Part shown: positions 36,204 through 45,977 of the stretch, one piece after another
Numbering within the stretch: position 1 is the stretch's first letter
Layout: every line of letters begins with the position of its first letter
NCBI RefSeq assembly: GCF_030413175.1
Contig: NZ_CP129212.1
Coordinates: 6,905,001-6,969,000, forward strand
DNA: 64,000 nucleotides
Source: Bradyrhizobium roseum
Lineage (GTDB): Bacteria > Pseudomonadota > Alphaproteobacteria > Rhizobiales > Xanthobacteraceae
Direction of reading: 5' to 3'
Made by a program: the position numbers and the translations under genes
The notes under the pieces: generated by a model
Seen by the model: only the letters and a program-made list of their open reading frames with translations
Database searches by the model: none
Told to the model about the DNA's origin: nothing

Positions 36204-37520
36204 ATGGACATGGCCCCGAAAGAGATCATCGAGTTCGTGCAATCAACCGCGCGATCGGTCGGCGCGGAGATTGCCTCACCATGGTTCTATCTGCAGTTCG
36301 GGCTGATCCTGACCGCCGCCGGCATCGCCTACGTGGCGGATACCGCGATCCGGGGCCGGATCGACACAGCCTCGCTGGCGATGCGCTGGCCGCTGCCGCT
36401 CCGGCATTTCGCGCGCGTGCTGGTCGCCAGCGCCTCGACCGCGATCTTCGCCATTCTCGTGATCGCCGCGCGCATCACGATGTACCATATCACCTGGCCG
36501 AGCCGCAGCTACCTCTTGATGGTTGCCGCCAAGCTGGCGCTGGCCTGGCTCGTGATCCGGCTCATCACCTCGGTGATCCGCAACGCCTTCATCGTCAAGC
36601 TGGTGTCGATCACGGCCTGGTTCATCGCGGCACTGAGCATCCTCGGCCAGCTCGAACCGGCCGCGGAAACGCTCGACTCGTTTGCGATCGATATCGGTGG
36701 CCTGCGGCTGACGCCGCTGCTGCTGATCAAGGCCGGCGCGCTGCTGGTCGCGGCGCTGTGGCTGACCAACATCGCCAGCAACTTCATCGAAAGCCGGATC
36801 ACCCGCGCCAGCGACCTGACGCCGTCGATCCAGGTGCTGCTGGTCAAGATCATCCGCATCGGGTTGATGGTGATTGCGATTGCCATCGCGCTCGGCGCCG
36901 TCGGCATCAACCTGTCGGCGCTCGCGGTGTTCACCGGCGCGGCCGGCGTCGGTATCGGTCTCGGCCTGCAGAAGATCGTCGCCAACTTCATCTCGGGCAT
37001 CATCCTGCTGGCGGACAAGTCGGTGAAGCCCGGCGACCTCGTCACCATCGGCGACAGTTCGGGCCGGATCAGCGCGATGAAGACGCGCTACATCTCGGTT
37101 GCCGCCGGCGACGGCCGCGAGTTTCTGATCCCGAACGAGGATCTGGTGACGCAAAAGGTCGTCAACTGGACCTATACCGACAAGAACACGCTGGTGAAGG
37201 TGCTGTTCAGCACCAACTACGATGCCGATCCCCGCCTCGTCTGCAAGCTGGCGATCGAGATCGCCGCCGCTGCCCCCCGCGCCATCAAGAACAAGCCGCC
37301 GAACTGCATCATCACCGAATTCGCCGAGGCCGGCATGAAGTTCTCGCTGACCTTCTGGATCGCCGATCCCGACGGCATGGACAACGTCAAGAGCGACGTC
37401 ATGCTGGCGCTGTGGGAGGCCTTCAAGCGCGAGGGAATCCGGGTTCCCTATCCGGTCCGCGAAATCCGCATCCGCGGCGGCGCGCTGCCGGTCGAGCAGG
37501 TGGTGGAAGTTTCCAATTAA
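36204..37520 (+). CDS. MscS-family mechanosensitive channel
   Basis: 438 residues. Several N-terminal membrane helices precede the MscS pore helix and beta domain: GAAGVGIGLGLQKIVANFISGIILLADKSVKPGD, then SGRISAMKTRYISVAAGDGREFLIPNEDLVTQKVVNWT. It should open under membrane tension and release solutes during osmotic downshock. It is divergent from the K+/H+ antiporter gene, so two osmotic/ionic functions share one intergenic region. Confidence 0.92.
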   Translation: MDMAPKEIIEFVQSTARSVGAEIASPWFYLQFGLILTAAGIAYVADTAIRGRIDTASLAMRWPLPLRHFARVLVASASTAIFAILVIAARITMYHITWPSRSYLLMVAAKLALAWLVIRLITSVIRNAFIVKLVSITAWFIAALSILGQLEPAAETLDSFAIDIGGLRLTPLLLIKAGALLVAALWLTNIASNFIESRITRASDLTPSIQVLLVKIIRIGLMVIAIAIALGAVGINLSALAVFTGAAGVGIGLGLQKIVANFISGIILLADKSVKPGDLVTIGDSSGRISAMKTRYISVAAGDGREFLIPNEDLVTQKVVNWTYTDKNTLVKVLFSTNYDADPRLVCKLAIEIAAAAPRAIKNKPPNCIITEFAEAGMKFSLTFWIADPDGMDNVKSDVMLALWEAFKREGIRVPYPVREIRIRGGALPVEQVVEVSN

Positions 37521-37636
37521 ATACAGCCCCTTTTGATATTTGGTTACCGAAAACCCCCGGCTTGCCGTCCTCCCCTTCGACCACTAAATTAGGCCGTTCG
37601 ATAACCATTCCGTTCCCGCCAAAGCATGTCCCGCCC

Positions 37637-38461
37637 ATGAGCTATATTGAAGCGTCAGATACTTCCCTGCGAAAGACCGGCCAGATCAAGCTGCACGGCC
37701 CGAGCGGGTTCGCCGGCATGCGCAAGGCCGGCGCGCTGGTCGCAAAATGCCTCGACGAGCTCACCGACATCGTCAAGGTGGGCGTCCCGACCGCACAGAT
37801 CGACGAATTCGTCCGCGACTTCGCCTTCAGCCACGGCGCCTATCCGGCGACGCTGATGTATCGCGGCTACCGCTACTCGACCTGCACCTCGATCAACCAC
37901 GTGGTCTGCCATGGCATGCCCGGCGACCGCGCGCTGAAGGAAGGCGACATCGTCAATATCGACGTCACCTTCATCGTCGACGGCTGGTACGGCGATTCCA
38001 GCCGGATGTATGTGATCGGCCCGATCGCGCGCAAGGCCGAGCGGCTGATCGAGGTCACCTATGAAGCCATGATGCGCGGCATCGCCGCGGTGAAGCCGGG
38101 CGCCACCACCGGCGACATCGGCCACGCCATCCAGAGCTTTGTCGAGCCGCAGGGCATGAGCGTGGTGCGCGATTTCTGCGGCCATGGGCTGGGGCGCATG
38201 TTCCACGACGAGCCGAACATCATTCATATCGGCCGGCCCGGCGAAGGCGTGATGCTGAAGCCCGGCATGTTCTTCACCATCGAACCGATGATCAATCTCG
38301 GCAAGCCGCATGTGAAAATCCTGGCCGACGGCTGGACCGCGGTCACGCGCGACCGTTCGCTGTCGGCGCAGTTCGAGCATTCGGTCGGCGTGACCGCGAC
38401 CGGCGTCGAAATCTTCACGCTGTCGCAACGCAACGGCGAGAAGCCGCTGACGGCGGCGTAA
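37637..38461 (+). CDS. map: Type I methionine aminopeptidase
   Basis: 274 residues; removes the N-terminal methionine from nascent proteins. Metal ligands are recognisable in INIDVTFIVDGWYGDSSRM (two Asp), CGHGLGRMFHDEP (His), FTIEPMI (Glu) and QFEHSVGVT (Glu). ATG 37637 is the family start; a 773-codon open frame extending upstream through mscS in another frame is an artefact. In many relatives radC lies just downstream of map; here two exported-protein genes come between. Confidence 0.96.
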   Translation: MSYIEASDTSLRKTGQIKLHGPSGFAGMRKAGALVAKCLDELTDIVKVGVPTAQIDEFVRDFAFSHGAYPATLMYRGYRYSTCTSINHVVCHGMPGDRALKEGDIVNIDVTFIVDGWYGDSSRMYVIGPIARKAERLIEVTYEAMMRGIAAVKPGATTGDIGHAIQSFVEPQGMSVVRDFCGHGLGRMFHDEPNIIHIGRPGEGVMLKPGMFFTIEPMINLGKPHVKILADGWTAVTRDRSLSAQFEHSVGVTATGVEIFTLSQRNGEKPLTAA

Positions 38462-38497
38462 GCGCGGCGACTGCTCTTCCCGCGCCGGGAGCGTGCG

Positions 38498-39457
38498 ATG
38501 ACAATGGCCGGACGGGACTTGCAAGCGCGGCTGATCGCGTCCTTTCTCATCGCGCTGGCGACCTGCTTCGCAGGGCCGGGCGGCGCGGCCGAGGAAACCT
38601 TGTTCGTCAGCAAGCGGATCACGCCGCCGGGCGAGTATACGGCTGGCATCGAAGGCCCCGCGGTCGACGCGGCAGGCCATCTCTACGTCGTCAATTTTCA
38701 ACAGAGCGGCACCATCGGCAAGCTGGCGGCCGGCGCGGCGCAGTCCCAGCTCTTCACGTCGCTGCCTTCAGGCAGCATCGGCAACGGCATTCGTTTCGAC
38801 CGGCAGGGCCGGATGTACATCGCCGATTTCAGGAAGCACAATGTTTGGGTCATCGAACCCGGCGAGACCACGCCAAAAGTCTATTTTCATTCCGACCGGT
38901 TCAACCAGCCGAACGATTTGGCGATCGCGGCCGACGGCACGCTCTATGCCAGCGACCCGCACTTTGCCGCGCCTGCGGGCGGCCAGATCTGGCGCATCAC
39001 CCGCGGCGCGGACGGCAAGAGCCAGGGCGAAGTCATGGCCAGCCCGCGGCGACTCGGCGTCACCAACGGGCTCGACCTCAGCCCGGACGGCGCCACGCTT
39101 TACGTCAGCGAATCGAATTCGCGTCAGGTGTGGGCCTATCGCCTCGACGGCAGCAAGCTGCTCGAACCGCGGCTGGTGCGGACATTTGCGGATTTCGAAG
39201 TCGACGGCCTGCGCACCGACGTGGACGGCCGGATCTATCTCGCGCGGTTGTCGGCCGGCAAGATCGCCGTGATCGGCGCCGATGGATCGCTGCAGCGCGA
39301 GGTGCCGGTGAGCGGCAAGCAGCCGACCAACCTCACCTTCGGCGGCCCGGACGGCAAAACCGTCTTCGTGACTCAGAAGGAAGGCCGCTTCATCGAAGCG
39401 TTTCGCGTCGACCGTCCCGGCCGCGAGCCATGCCTGCACGCATCAGGCATGTGCTGA
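38498..39457 (+). CDS. Exported SMP-30/gluconolactonase-like beta-propeller protein
   Basis: 319 residues with a signal peptide (ARLIASFLIALATCFAGPGGAAE) and repeated propeller blades: GPAVDAAGHLYVVNF, GNGIRFDRQGRMYIADF, PNDLAIAADGTLYASDP, TNGLDLSPDGATLYVSES, VDGLRTDVDGRIYLA. These match the SMP-30/gluconolaconase/NHL-type family of calcium-dependent lactonases. Periplasmic lactonase activity is plausible but the substrate is unknown. It starts 36 bases after map and may be read through with it. Confidence 0.82.
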   Translation: MTMAGRDLQARLIASFLIALATCFAGPGGAAEETLFVSKRITPPGEYTAGIEGPAVDAAGHLYVVNFQQSGTIGKLAAGAAQSQLFTSLPSGSIGNGIRFDRQGRMYIADFRKHNVWVIEPGETTPKVYFHSDRFNQPNDLAIAADGTLYASDPHFAAPAGGQIWRITRGADGKSQGEVMASPRRLGVTNGLDLSPDGATLYVSESNSRQVWAYRLDGSKLLEPRLVRTFADFEVDGLRTDVDGRIYLARLSAGKIAVIGADGSLQREVPVSGKQPTNLTFGGPDGKTVFVTQKEGRFIEAFRVDRPGREPCLHASGMC

Positions 39458-39643
39458 GGGACTCGATCGCCGCCAGCGAGTTGCAAATCGTTCTCAACAC
39501 GGCCCGCCCTGCGGCAACGTGACAGCCGCCATTTCATACAAGGCAGCGGAATAGCACATCGCTCGCGGGGTAGAACACGGCGCGGGCGTTCTCGGGCGGC
39601 GAGGGCATCTGGCGGACAGAGATCAAACAGAGGGAGCAAGGGC

Positions 39644-40603
39644 ATGTTCGAGATTTCACGTCGCGATCTGGTCCTCGGGAGCACCGGGGCGGCGCTGGTT
39701 TTCGGGCTGAATGGACCGGTTTCGTTCATCGGCGCGGCGCAGGCGCAGAAGGCGGCCGACAGCCTCAAGTACAAGGTCGGCGATATCGAAGCCTTCAGCC
39801 TGCATGAAGGCAGCATCGAGCGTCAGGTCACCGAAGGCATGGTGAAGAATGTCGGCCTCGACGACGTCAAGAAGGCGCTGACGGCGAGCGGCATCGGCCC
39901 CGACAAGATCCAGAATCCCTTCACCGTCACGGCGGTCCGGACCGGCGGCAAGGTCATCCTGTTCGACACAGGGTTTGGCGGCAACGGCCCGGCGTCGGTC
40001 GGAAAGCTCGCCGAGAACATGAAGGCGGCGGGTCTCGATCCGGCAACGGTTTCCGCCGTCGTGATCTCGCACTTCCATCCCGATCACGTCTCGGGCCTGT
40101 GGGTCAAGGAAACCAACGAACAGGTATTCCCGAACGCGGAAATCATGATGCCCGAGGTGGAGTTCAAGTTCGCGACCGATCCGGCGCTGGTGGAGAAAGT
40201 GCCGGAAGCCAATCGGCCCTTCATCAAGCGGATCCAGTCGACCTTCCCGACCTGGAAGAACATCAAGCAGTACAGCGACGGCGCCGACATCGCGCCGGGC
40301 GTAAAGGCGATCGCCACGCCAGGCCATACGGTCGGACATATGTCGTTCCTCGTCGCCTCGGGCGGACAGCAATTGTTCATTCAGGGCGACGTCACCGGCA
40401 TCTACCAGCTGTTCGTCAGGAATCCCGGCTGGTTCTCCGGCTTCGATGCCGACGGGCCGAAGGCGGAGGCTACGCGCCGCGCCTTCTTCGATCGCGTCAT
40501 CGCCGAGAAGGGCATGATTGCGGGCTATCATTTCGGCTTCCCGAATGTCGGTACGCTCTCGAAGGACGGCAACGGCTATGCATTCGCGGCCGTGAAGGCC
40601 TGA
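39644..40603 (+). CDS. Tat-exported metallo-beta-lactamase-fold hydrolase
   Basis: 319 residues. Twin-arginine signal MFEISRRDLVLGSTGAALVFG, then an MBL fold with SHFHPDHVSG (zinc motif HxHxDH), GHTVGHMSFL and QGDVTG. The sequence resembles AHL-lactonase-like periplasmic hydrolases, but the substrate cannot be read from it. A rho-independent terminator follows 26 bases after the stop. The neighbour upstream is a second putative lactonase, which hints at related substrates (inference). Confidence 0.88.
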   Translation: MFEISRRDLVLGSTGAALVFGLNGPVSFIGAAQAQKAADSLKYKVGDIEAFSLHEGSIERQVTEGMVKNVGLDDVKKALTASGIGPDKIQNPFTVTAVRTGGKVILFDTGFGGNGPASVGKLAENMKAAGLDPATVSAVVISHFHPDHVSGLWVKETNEQVFPNAEIMMPEVEFKFATDPALVEKVPEANRPFIKRIQSTFPTWKNIKQYSDGADIAPGVKAIATPGHTVGHMSFLVASGGQQLFIQGDVTGIYQLFVRNPGWFSGFDADGPKAEATRRAFFDRVIAEKGMIAGYHFGFPNVGTLSKDGNGYAFAAVKA

Positions 40604-40629
40604 TCGCGCGCTGATTTCGAAACAGCGCG

Positions 40630-40658
40630 AAGGCGTCGCGCTCAGCGCGGCGCCTTTT
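40630..40658 (+). terminator. Rho-independent terminator
   Basis: AAGGCGTCGCG, loop CTCAG, CGCGGCGCC, then TTTT. The stem is GC-rich with one mismatch. It closes the metallo-beta-lactamase-fold gene and separates it from radC. Confidence 0.65.
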
Positions 40659-40719
40659 CGCTGGATGCGCCCTCACTTTAGAGTTGCAAAAGCTCGGCGG
40701 CTCGGCATGTTTGACGCCG

Positions 40720-41433
40720 ATGCCGCCCAAAACAGCCCCTCCCCCGGATCAGCCCGCCGAAACGCCGCATTATCACGGCCATCGCGAGCGGCTGCGCGAA
40801 CGCTTCTATTCGGCCGGGCCGGAAACGCTGAGCGATTACGAACTGCTGGAGATGGCGCTATTCCCGGCGCTGCCCCGGCGCGACACCAAACCGCTGGCGA
40901 AAGCGCTGTTGAGGGAATTCGGCTCGTTCGCCGAAGTGGTTCACGCCCCGGTCGCGCGGCTGCGCGAGGTCGACGGCATCGGCGAGGCCTCGATCAACCA
41001 GATCAAATTGCTCGCCGCTGCCGCCAGCCGGGTGGCGAAGGGCGAGATCAGGCGCAAGATCGCGCTGTCGTCCTGGAACGATGTCATCGACTATTGCCGG
41101 TCCGGCATGGCCTTCGCCGAAAAGGAGCAGCTTCGCCTGCTGTTCCTCGACAAGCGCAACCAGCTGATCGCGGATGAAATCCAGCAGACCGGCACCATCG
41201 ACCATACGCCGGTTTATCCACGCGAAGTGATCAAGCGCGCGCTCGAGCTATCGGCGACCGCGCTGGTCCTGGTGCACAACCATCCAAGCGGCGATCCGAC
41301 GCCGTCGCAGGCCGATATCCAGATGACGAAAGCGATCGTCCAGATCGCCACCCCGCTCGGCATTGCCGTGCACGACCACATCATCGTCGGCAAGAACGGG
41401 CATGCGAGTTTGAAGGGGCTGAAGCTGATTTAG
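40720..41433 (+). CDS. radC: RadC-family JAMM-domain protein
   Basis: 237 residues. A helix-hairpin-helix region ([21 protein letters not shown]) is followed by a RadC/MPN+ metalloprotease-like domain with the JAMM motif [16 protein letters not shown]. Once named a repair protein, its biochemical role is unsettled. ATG 40720 (MPPKTAPPP) was chosen; TTG 40684 is an alternative. Confidence 0.93.
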   Translation: MPPKTAPPPDQPAETPHYHGHRERLRERFYSAGPETLSDYELLEMALFPALPRRDTKPLAKALLREFGSFAEVVHAPVARLREVDGIGEASINQIKLLAAAASRVAKGEIRRKIALSSWNDVIDYCRSGMAFAEKEQLRLLFLDKRNQLIADEIQQTGTIDHTPVYPREVIKRALELSATALVLVHNHPSGDPTPSQADIQMTKAIVQIATPLGIAVHDHIIVGKNGHASLKGLKLI

Positions 41434-41539
41434 GAGCGCCACGCGCCAATCCGTGCAACAGCGCGCCATGTTCTGCTGCACAACCACCGGCTGGTAATTC
41501 GACGCCGTTCAAGGCCGATATGATGAAGGAGAACCCGAC

Positions 41540-42058
41540 TTGAGCGCCGAAATAGCCATCCGGCCGTTCCGGGAGGAAGACGCGCCTCATGTCCGCGAAC
41601 TATTCATCCTCGTCAACCGACTGCTATCGCCGCCGCATATGCGCGATGCCTTCGAAGATTACATCGCCCGGTCATTGACCGAGGAAATGGATCGCGTCGC
41701 GGCCTACTATGGACAGCGAGGCGGCAGTTTTTGGGTCGCCCGCAGGGAAGAGAAGGTCGTCGGCATGTTCGGCCTTGAACCCGCAGCGCCTGACGCCATG
41801 GAGTTGCGTCGCATGTATGTCGACCCGTCCGCCCGACGCAGCGGGATCGGCCAGTTGATGCTGCGATTTGCTGAAGCTGAGTGCCGTCGGCTTGACATGC
41901 GAAGGCTTGAATTGAGCACGTCTGAACTACAGCCGGCCGCGCTCGAACTGTGCAGGCACGCGGGATATCGGTTGCTGAGCGAGGCCGTCGCCGAGCAGGC
42001 GAGCAACAAGACGCTGGGAGGCGGCATTCGTCGATACTACTTCGAAAAGACCCTATAG
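41540..42058 (+). CDS. GNAT-family N-acetyltransferase
   Basis: 172 residues with GNAT motifs (IRPFREEDAPHVRELF at the start; ELRRMYVDPSARRSGIGQLMLRFAEAECRR, the acetyl-CoA loop R-x-x-G-I-G). The start is TTG 41540 with AGGAGA eight bases upstream; no ATG fits. The acceptor is unknown. A small inverted repeat (GAAGCCGG/CCGGCTTC, 42059-42090) directly follows the stop, without a T-run. Confidence 0.85.
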   Translation: MSAEIAIRPFREEDAPHVRELFILVNRLLSPPHMRDAFEDYIARSLTEEMDRVAAYYGQRGGSFWVARREEKVVGMFGLEPAAPDAMELRRMYVDPSARRSGIGQLMLRFAEAECRRLDMRRLELSTSELQPAALELCRHAGYRLLSEAVAEQASNKTLGGGIRRYYFEKTL

Positions 42059-42203
42059 GAAGCCGGCATCGTCAAACGGGTTCCGGCTTCGATGTTGATA
42101 TCATGGTTCGATTGATGTCGAAGCATATTCGTCAGGAAATCGGCCATTGTGGTCTGGCCTCGCCGGCTCGGAGATCGAGCTGGATGTTTCACAGGAGAAC
42201 ACC

Positions 42204-42515
42204 ATGGCCGCCACGGACAACACAAACCCGAACCTGGTCGTCACTGCCTTCTGGGAGGTCAACTCCGGGGAGGAAGGCGCGGTCGCGGAGCTTCTGAAGG
42301 ACTTTCTTCCAAAGGCGCAAGGCGAGCCCGGCGTGAAGGAATTCCAGATTCACCAGAACATATCCAAGCCGCAGGAATTCTTCTTCTACGAGGTATTCGC
42401 GGGCGAAGCGGCCTTTGCCGATCACCAGCAGACCGACCACTTCAAGAACATCATCGTCGGTCAGGCAATCCCGAAACTCGCCAAACGCGAGCGGCAGCAG
42501 TTCCGCTTCATCTGA
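42204..42515 (+). CDS. ABM-domain putative monooxygenase
   Basis: 103 residues of the antibiotic-biosynthesis-monooxygenase (ABM, dimeric alpha-beta barrel) family: VVTAFWEVNSGEEGAVAELLKDF, PGVKEFQIHQNISKPQEFFFYEVFAGEAAFADHQQTDHFK. Family members are cofactor-free oxygenases or of unknown function. ATG 42204 has an AGGAGA site. Confidence 0.85.
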   Translation: MAATDNTNPNLVVTAFWEVNSGEEGAVAELLKDFLPKAQGEPGVKEFQIHQNISKPQEFFFYEVFAGEAAFADHQQTDHFKNIIVGQAIPKLAKRERQQFRFI

Positions 42516-42611
42516 AAGACCGAACTGCGGCGTGCAACCACCGGCCGCGTTGGCGCGCCGCTCCAGCCATTCGCGTCCGCGCCTGCTGGTCGCACGCGCC
42601 GTGCACCGGCC

Positions 42612-43973
42612 TCAATAGGCAATCGTCGTCCGCACGCCGAATATCGCACCGCTCTTGATCGGCCGCTCCGGCCTGTCGGGATCGGATATGTGGCCGCCGG
42701 GACGGGTCACATATTCGAAGGTCGGTTGCAGGGTCCAGCCGGGTTTGATCTGCGCCTGGTAGCTCAGCTCGATGGTCAACTCATTGCTGCGAACCGGCTG
42801 CGCGATCCCGGAATGGGCAATCACGTCGCGATCGAACGCCCGTACGTTGTTCGCAATGTTGGCACGGATGAAGCTGGCGCCGAACCTGTCGTTGGGGCGG
42901 CCCGGGATCATGCCGGAGAAGACAATGCCGCCGTCGAAGAAGAAATTGATGTGGCTGCTGTCGGAGGGGCTGGCTGAAATGCGGCTGAAAATGCCGATAC
43001 CGCTGTCGGGGCCGCCATTCGCTGGACGATAGATCTGCTGATCGATGACACCGTAGATGCCGCTGTTGCCGCGGATCCGGCGCGCGATGCCGTTGCTGAG
43101 GGGGTCGGCAAGCGCGAGGCCATCCGTGCCGAACCTGTGATCGTGGAATTCTCCAAAATGATGCCATGCGCCCAGCCGGTAGATTCCGGCCAGCCCGCTG
43201 TCATCCTTTCCCTGATTGTGCCGGAACTGAAGCTCTCCCATCAGCAACGGCGGATCGTTGATCCTGAAATTGGTGCCTGTCGTGTTGACCGTTCCCTGCT
43301 CCCCGGGATCGCCGTTGAACACGGCGACGAGCGCCGACCAGTGCTTGTCGGGATCGAACCGCCAGCGGACGCCCGGCGTCGCGAGCGGATAGGCCGGGCC
43401 GCCGCTGGGCAGATTCGCGCCGGTAATCGTCGGCCAGTCGCTGCTCAGGAACATCCGGCTGTAGTCGCTGATGAAGAACTCCGCATCGGCGGCAAGCTGG
43501 CCGAAGCGAAAGCCGAACCGGTCGTCGAACAGCTTCTGCTCGAGCCACAGTTCGGAAAGGCGCGTCGAAGGCACGGCCTCGATGTTGCTGATCGTGATCA
43601 GGCTGTTGAAATGCTCGGCGCGCATCCCGGAGGTGCGATGAATCTGGAAGGCATTGCCGAAGAAGCTCAGGCCCTGCCATCCGGCGAGCTTCCCGAAATC
43701 GATGGCGGTGAACGCTTCGAGCTTGCCTTGGTACAGGCTGCCGCGACGGATACCGCCCGACGCGTTGCGGAGCGCTTCGCCGGTGTAGACCAGCCCGTAG
43801 GTGATGCCGTGCTGCGCGAGCCATTTCCGAGCGCCGGCCGGGTCGCCGTTGTCGGGCATGCTGGTCGCAATCGACACCGGCGGAATGCCATCGACAACCT
43901 CCGTTTCCGCCATCGCCGGCCCGGTCATCGCGATCGCCGCAAGGGCGTAAACACTCAGCCTCAACTTCCCCAC
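42612..43973 (-). CDS. OprB-type outer-membrane porin, divergent from sitABCD
   Basis: About 453 residues. Signal peptide GKLRLSVYALAAIAMTGPAMAE, then an OprB/carbohydrate-selective porin domain (WLAQHGITYGLVYTGEALRNASGG; DYSRMFLSSDWPTITGAN; final strand ending in GAIFGVRTTIAY with a terminal aromatic, as in barrels). I prefer GTG 43973, preceded by TAAGGAT; ATG 44012 in the same frame has no ribosome site. It is divergent from sitABCD across a short region carrying two metal-operator-like dyads, so it may admit Mn2+ or Fe2+ through the outer membrane, as the OprB-related MnoP does in Bradyrhizobium (inference). Confidence 0.85.
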   Translation of the reverse strand: MGKLRLSVYALAAIAMTGPAMAETEVVDGIPPVSIATSMPDNGDPAGARKWLAQHGITYGLVYTGEALRNASGGIRRGSLYQGKLEAFTAIDFGKLAGWQGLSFFGNAFQIHRTSGMRAEHFNSLITISNIEAVPSTRLSELWLEQKLFDDRFGFRFGQLAADAEFFISDYSRMFLSSDWPTITGANLPSGGPAYPLATPGVRWRFDPDKHWSALVAVFNGDPGEQGTVNTTGTNFRINDPPLLMGELQFRHNQGKDDSGLAGIYRLGAWHHFGEFHDHRFGTDGLALADPLSNGIARRIRGNSGIYGVIDQQIYRPANGGPDSGIGIFSRISASPSDSSHINFFFDGGIVFSGMIPGRPNDRFGASFIRANIANNVRAFDRDVIAHSGIAQPVRSNELTIELSYQAQIKPGWTLQPTFEYVTRPGGHISDPDRPERPIKSGAIFGVRTTIAY

Positions 43974-44030
43974 CCCAGGGCAATCCTTACTGCTATTGCC
44001 ACTCAATCGCATCTACAGCGCAATTTTCTC

Positions 44031-44053
44031 TTGCGAATAGTTCTTATTTGCAA
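44031..44053. promoter_or_regulatory. Mur/Fur-type operator-like dyad 1
   Basis: Arms TTGCGAATA and TATTTGCAA, eight of nine pairs matching, with a five-base spacer. It lies between the porin start and sitA, nearer the porin. The pattern (TTGC-AT-rich-GCAA) resembles alphaproteobacterial Fur/Mur operators, and the flanking metal importer supports this reading. Confidence 0.5.
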
Positions 44054-44085
44054 ACTGTCAGAAGGTTCCTTATACGTCAAGCCAG

Positions 44086-44102
44086 TTGCGAATTAATTGC
44101 AA
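44086..44102. promoter_or_regulatory. Mur/Fur-type operator-like dyad 2
   Basis: TTGCGAATTAATTGCAA, 68 bases upstream of the sitA start. It matches the dyad at 57932-57948 in front of the fused porin gene at 15 of 17 positions. It probably controls sitABCD. Confidence 0.55.
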
Positions 44103-44169
44103 TTAGAGAAGCTTCGCAGGGCCGCGGCGGGCAGCCGTGGCGGCGCGGACGACACAGGAGAGCAAGGCA

Positions 44170-45075
44170 ATGTTTGATCGGGGCAGGCGCGCCGTCCTCA
44201 CAACGGCTGCGGGGGCTGCGCTGCTCGGGCTGATGACGCAGGCAGCGTTCGCCCAGGCCAAGTTCAAGGCCGTCACGACCTTCACGGTGATCGCCGACAT
44301 GGCGCGGAATGTTGCCGGCGACGCGGCAACCGTGGAGTCGATTACCAAGCCCGATGCTGAAATTCATAATTATCAGCCGACGCCCGGTGACATCCTGAAA
44401 GCGCAGGAGGCCAATCTCGTGCTCTGGAACGGGCTCAATCTCGAGCTCTGGTTCGAAAGGTTCTTCCAGCGGCTCAAAGGTGTCCCGGGCGTCGTGGTCT
44501 CGCAGGGCGTCAAGCCGATGGGAATCGTGGAGGGGCCCTACAGGGGCAAGCCCAACCCGCATGCCTGGATGTCGCCGAGCGCGGCGCTGATCTACGTCGA
44601 CAACATCCGTGACGCTTTCGCAAAGTACGATTCTAGCAACGCCGCGACCTACAAGGCGAATGCCGAGGCGTACAAGCAGAAGATTTCGGCGGCGATTGCG
44701 CCGATCCAGGCGAAGCTCTCGGCGATTCCGCCGGAGCGCCGGTGGCTGGTGTCGAGCGAGGGCGCCTTCAGCTACCTCGCCCGCGACTTCGGCCTGAAGG
44801 AGCTTTATCTCTGGCCGATCAATGCGGACCAGCAGGGAACGCCGCAGCAGGTCCGCAAGGTGATCGATGCGGTACGCGCCAACAAGATCAGCGTCGTGTT
44901 TTCCGAAAGCACTATCTCGCCGGACCCGGCCAGGCAGGTTGCCCGCGAGACCGGGGCCAAATATGGTGGTGTTCTCTATGTGGACTCGCTCAGCGCCGCC
45001 GATGGCAAGGTTCCGACCTACATCGATCTCCTGCGCGTGACGTCCGAGACGATCGCAAACGGCCTCGCACAGTGA
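44170..45075 (+). CDS. sitA: Mn2+/Fe2+ ABC transporter substrate-binding protein SitA
   Basis: 301 residues of the cluster A-I metal receptors (SitA/MntC/YfeA). Signal peptide with arginine pair ([21 protein letters not shown]). Metal-ligand regions: [11 protein letters not shown] (His), NPHAWMSP (His), [15 protein letters not shown] (Glu) and [10 protein letters not shown] (Asp region). Binds Mn2+ or Fe2+ in the periplasm. ATG 44170 has an AGGAGAG site. First gene of a four-gene operon; its stop overlaps a possible sitB GTG start. Confidence 0.93.
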   Translation: MFDRGRRAVLTTAAGAALLGLMTQAAFAQAKFKAVTTFTVIADMARNVAGDAATVESITKPDAEIHNYQPTPGDILKAQEANLVLWNGLNLELWFERFFQRLKGVPGVVVSQGVKPMGIVEGPYRGKPNPHAWMSPSAALIYVDNIRDAFAKYDSSNAATYKANAEAYKQKISAAIAPIQAKLSAIPPERRWLVSSEGAFSYLARDFGLKELYLWPINADQQGTPQQVRKVIDAVRANKISVVFSESTISPDPARQVARETGAKYGGVLYVDSLSAADGKVPTYIDLLRVTSETIANGLAQ

Positions 45076-45080
45076 GCGCA

Positions 45081-45977
45081 ATGATCGATCCGTTCCTCAA
45101 TCCCGCGTCCTCGGATGCGGGATCCGGGCTCAGCGTGAGAAATGCGACCGTCACCTATCGCAACGGTCACACCGCCTTGCGCGATGCGACTTTCAAAATC
45201 CCGGCAGGCACCATCACCGCGCTGGTCGGGGTCAACGGCAGCGGCAAATCCACCCTGTTCAAGGCGATCATGGGATTCGTCGGTCTCGCCGCAGGCGAGA
45301 TCACGATACTCGGCCAACCGGTCAATGCCGCACTGAAAAAGAACGTGGTCGCCTACGTGCCGCAGAGCGAGGACATCGACTGGAATTTCCCGGTTCTGGT
45401 CGAGGACGTGGTGATGATGGGCCGCTATGGCCACATGAACATGATGCGCATCGCCAGGGCCGCGGATCATGAAGCGGTCGACGCAGCGCTTGCCCGCGTC
45501 GGCATGAGCGATTTCCGAAAGCGCCAGATCGGCGAACTCTCCGGCGGCCAGAAGAAGCGGGTATTCCTCGCCCGCGCGCTGGCCCAGGACGGGCGGGTGA
45601 TCCTGCTCGACGAACCCTTCACCGGGGTCGACGTCAATACCGAAGACGCCATCGTCAAGCTGCTGCGTTCGCTGCGCGATGAAGGGCGGGTGATGCTGGT
45701 CTCCACGCACAATCTCGGCAGCGTGCCGGAATTCTGCGATCGCACCGTGCTGCTCAACCGCACCGTGCTCGCCTATGGACCCACGGTGGAGATTTTCACC
45801 CAGGCCAACCTTGAAAAGACCTTTGGCGGCGTCTTGCGGCATTTCGTGCTGAACGAAAGCGACGGCGGCCAGCCGCGTGCGCTCGATGTGATCACGGATG
45901 ACGAGCGCGCGGTGATCTTCCAGGACGGCCAGGCGACCCGGCGCAGATCGTCCTCGAACGACGAGGATCGCGGCTGA
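45081..45977 (+). CDS. sitB: Mn2+/Fe2+ ABC transporter ATPase SitB
   Basis: 298 residues. Walker [11 protein letters not shown]-loop [11 protein letters not shown] (typical of metal cluster ATPases), signature [16 protein letters not shown], Walker [13 protein letters not shown], switch His in STHN. The C-terminal tail ([12 protein letters not shown]) is charged. Start either ATG 45081 or GTG 45072, the latter overlapping the sitA stop. The stop overlaps the sitC start. Confidence 0.94.
   Translation: MIDPFLNPASSDAGSGLSVRNATVTYRNGHTALRDATFKIPAGTITALVGVNGSGKSTLFKAIMGFVGLAAGEITILGQPVNAALKKNVVAYVPQSEDIDWNFPVLVEDVVMMGRYGHMNMMRIARAADHEAVDAALARVGMSDFRKRQIGELSGGQKKRVFLARALAQDGRVILLDEPFTGVDVNTEDAIVKLLRSLRDEGRVMLVSTHNLGSVPEFCDRTVLLNRTVLAYGPTVEIFTQANLEKTFGGVLRHFVLNESDGGQPRALDVITDDERAVIFQDGQATRRRSSSNDEDRG

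Noticed and set aside
36140..37636. Upstream in-frame extension of map to 773 codons
   Set aside because: It runs through mscS in another frame with Arg-rich nonsense sequence; Map homology starts at 37637.
42059..42090. Inverted repeat GAAGCCGG/CCGGCTTC after the GNAT gene as terminator
   Set aside because: 16-base loop and no T-run, so it was mentioned in the gene entry but not called.
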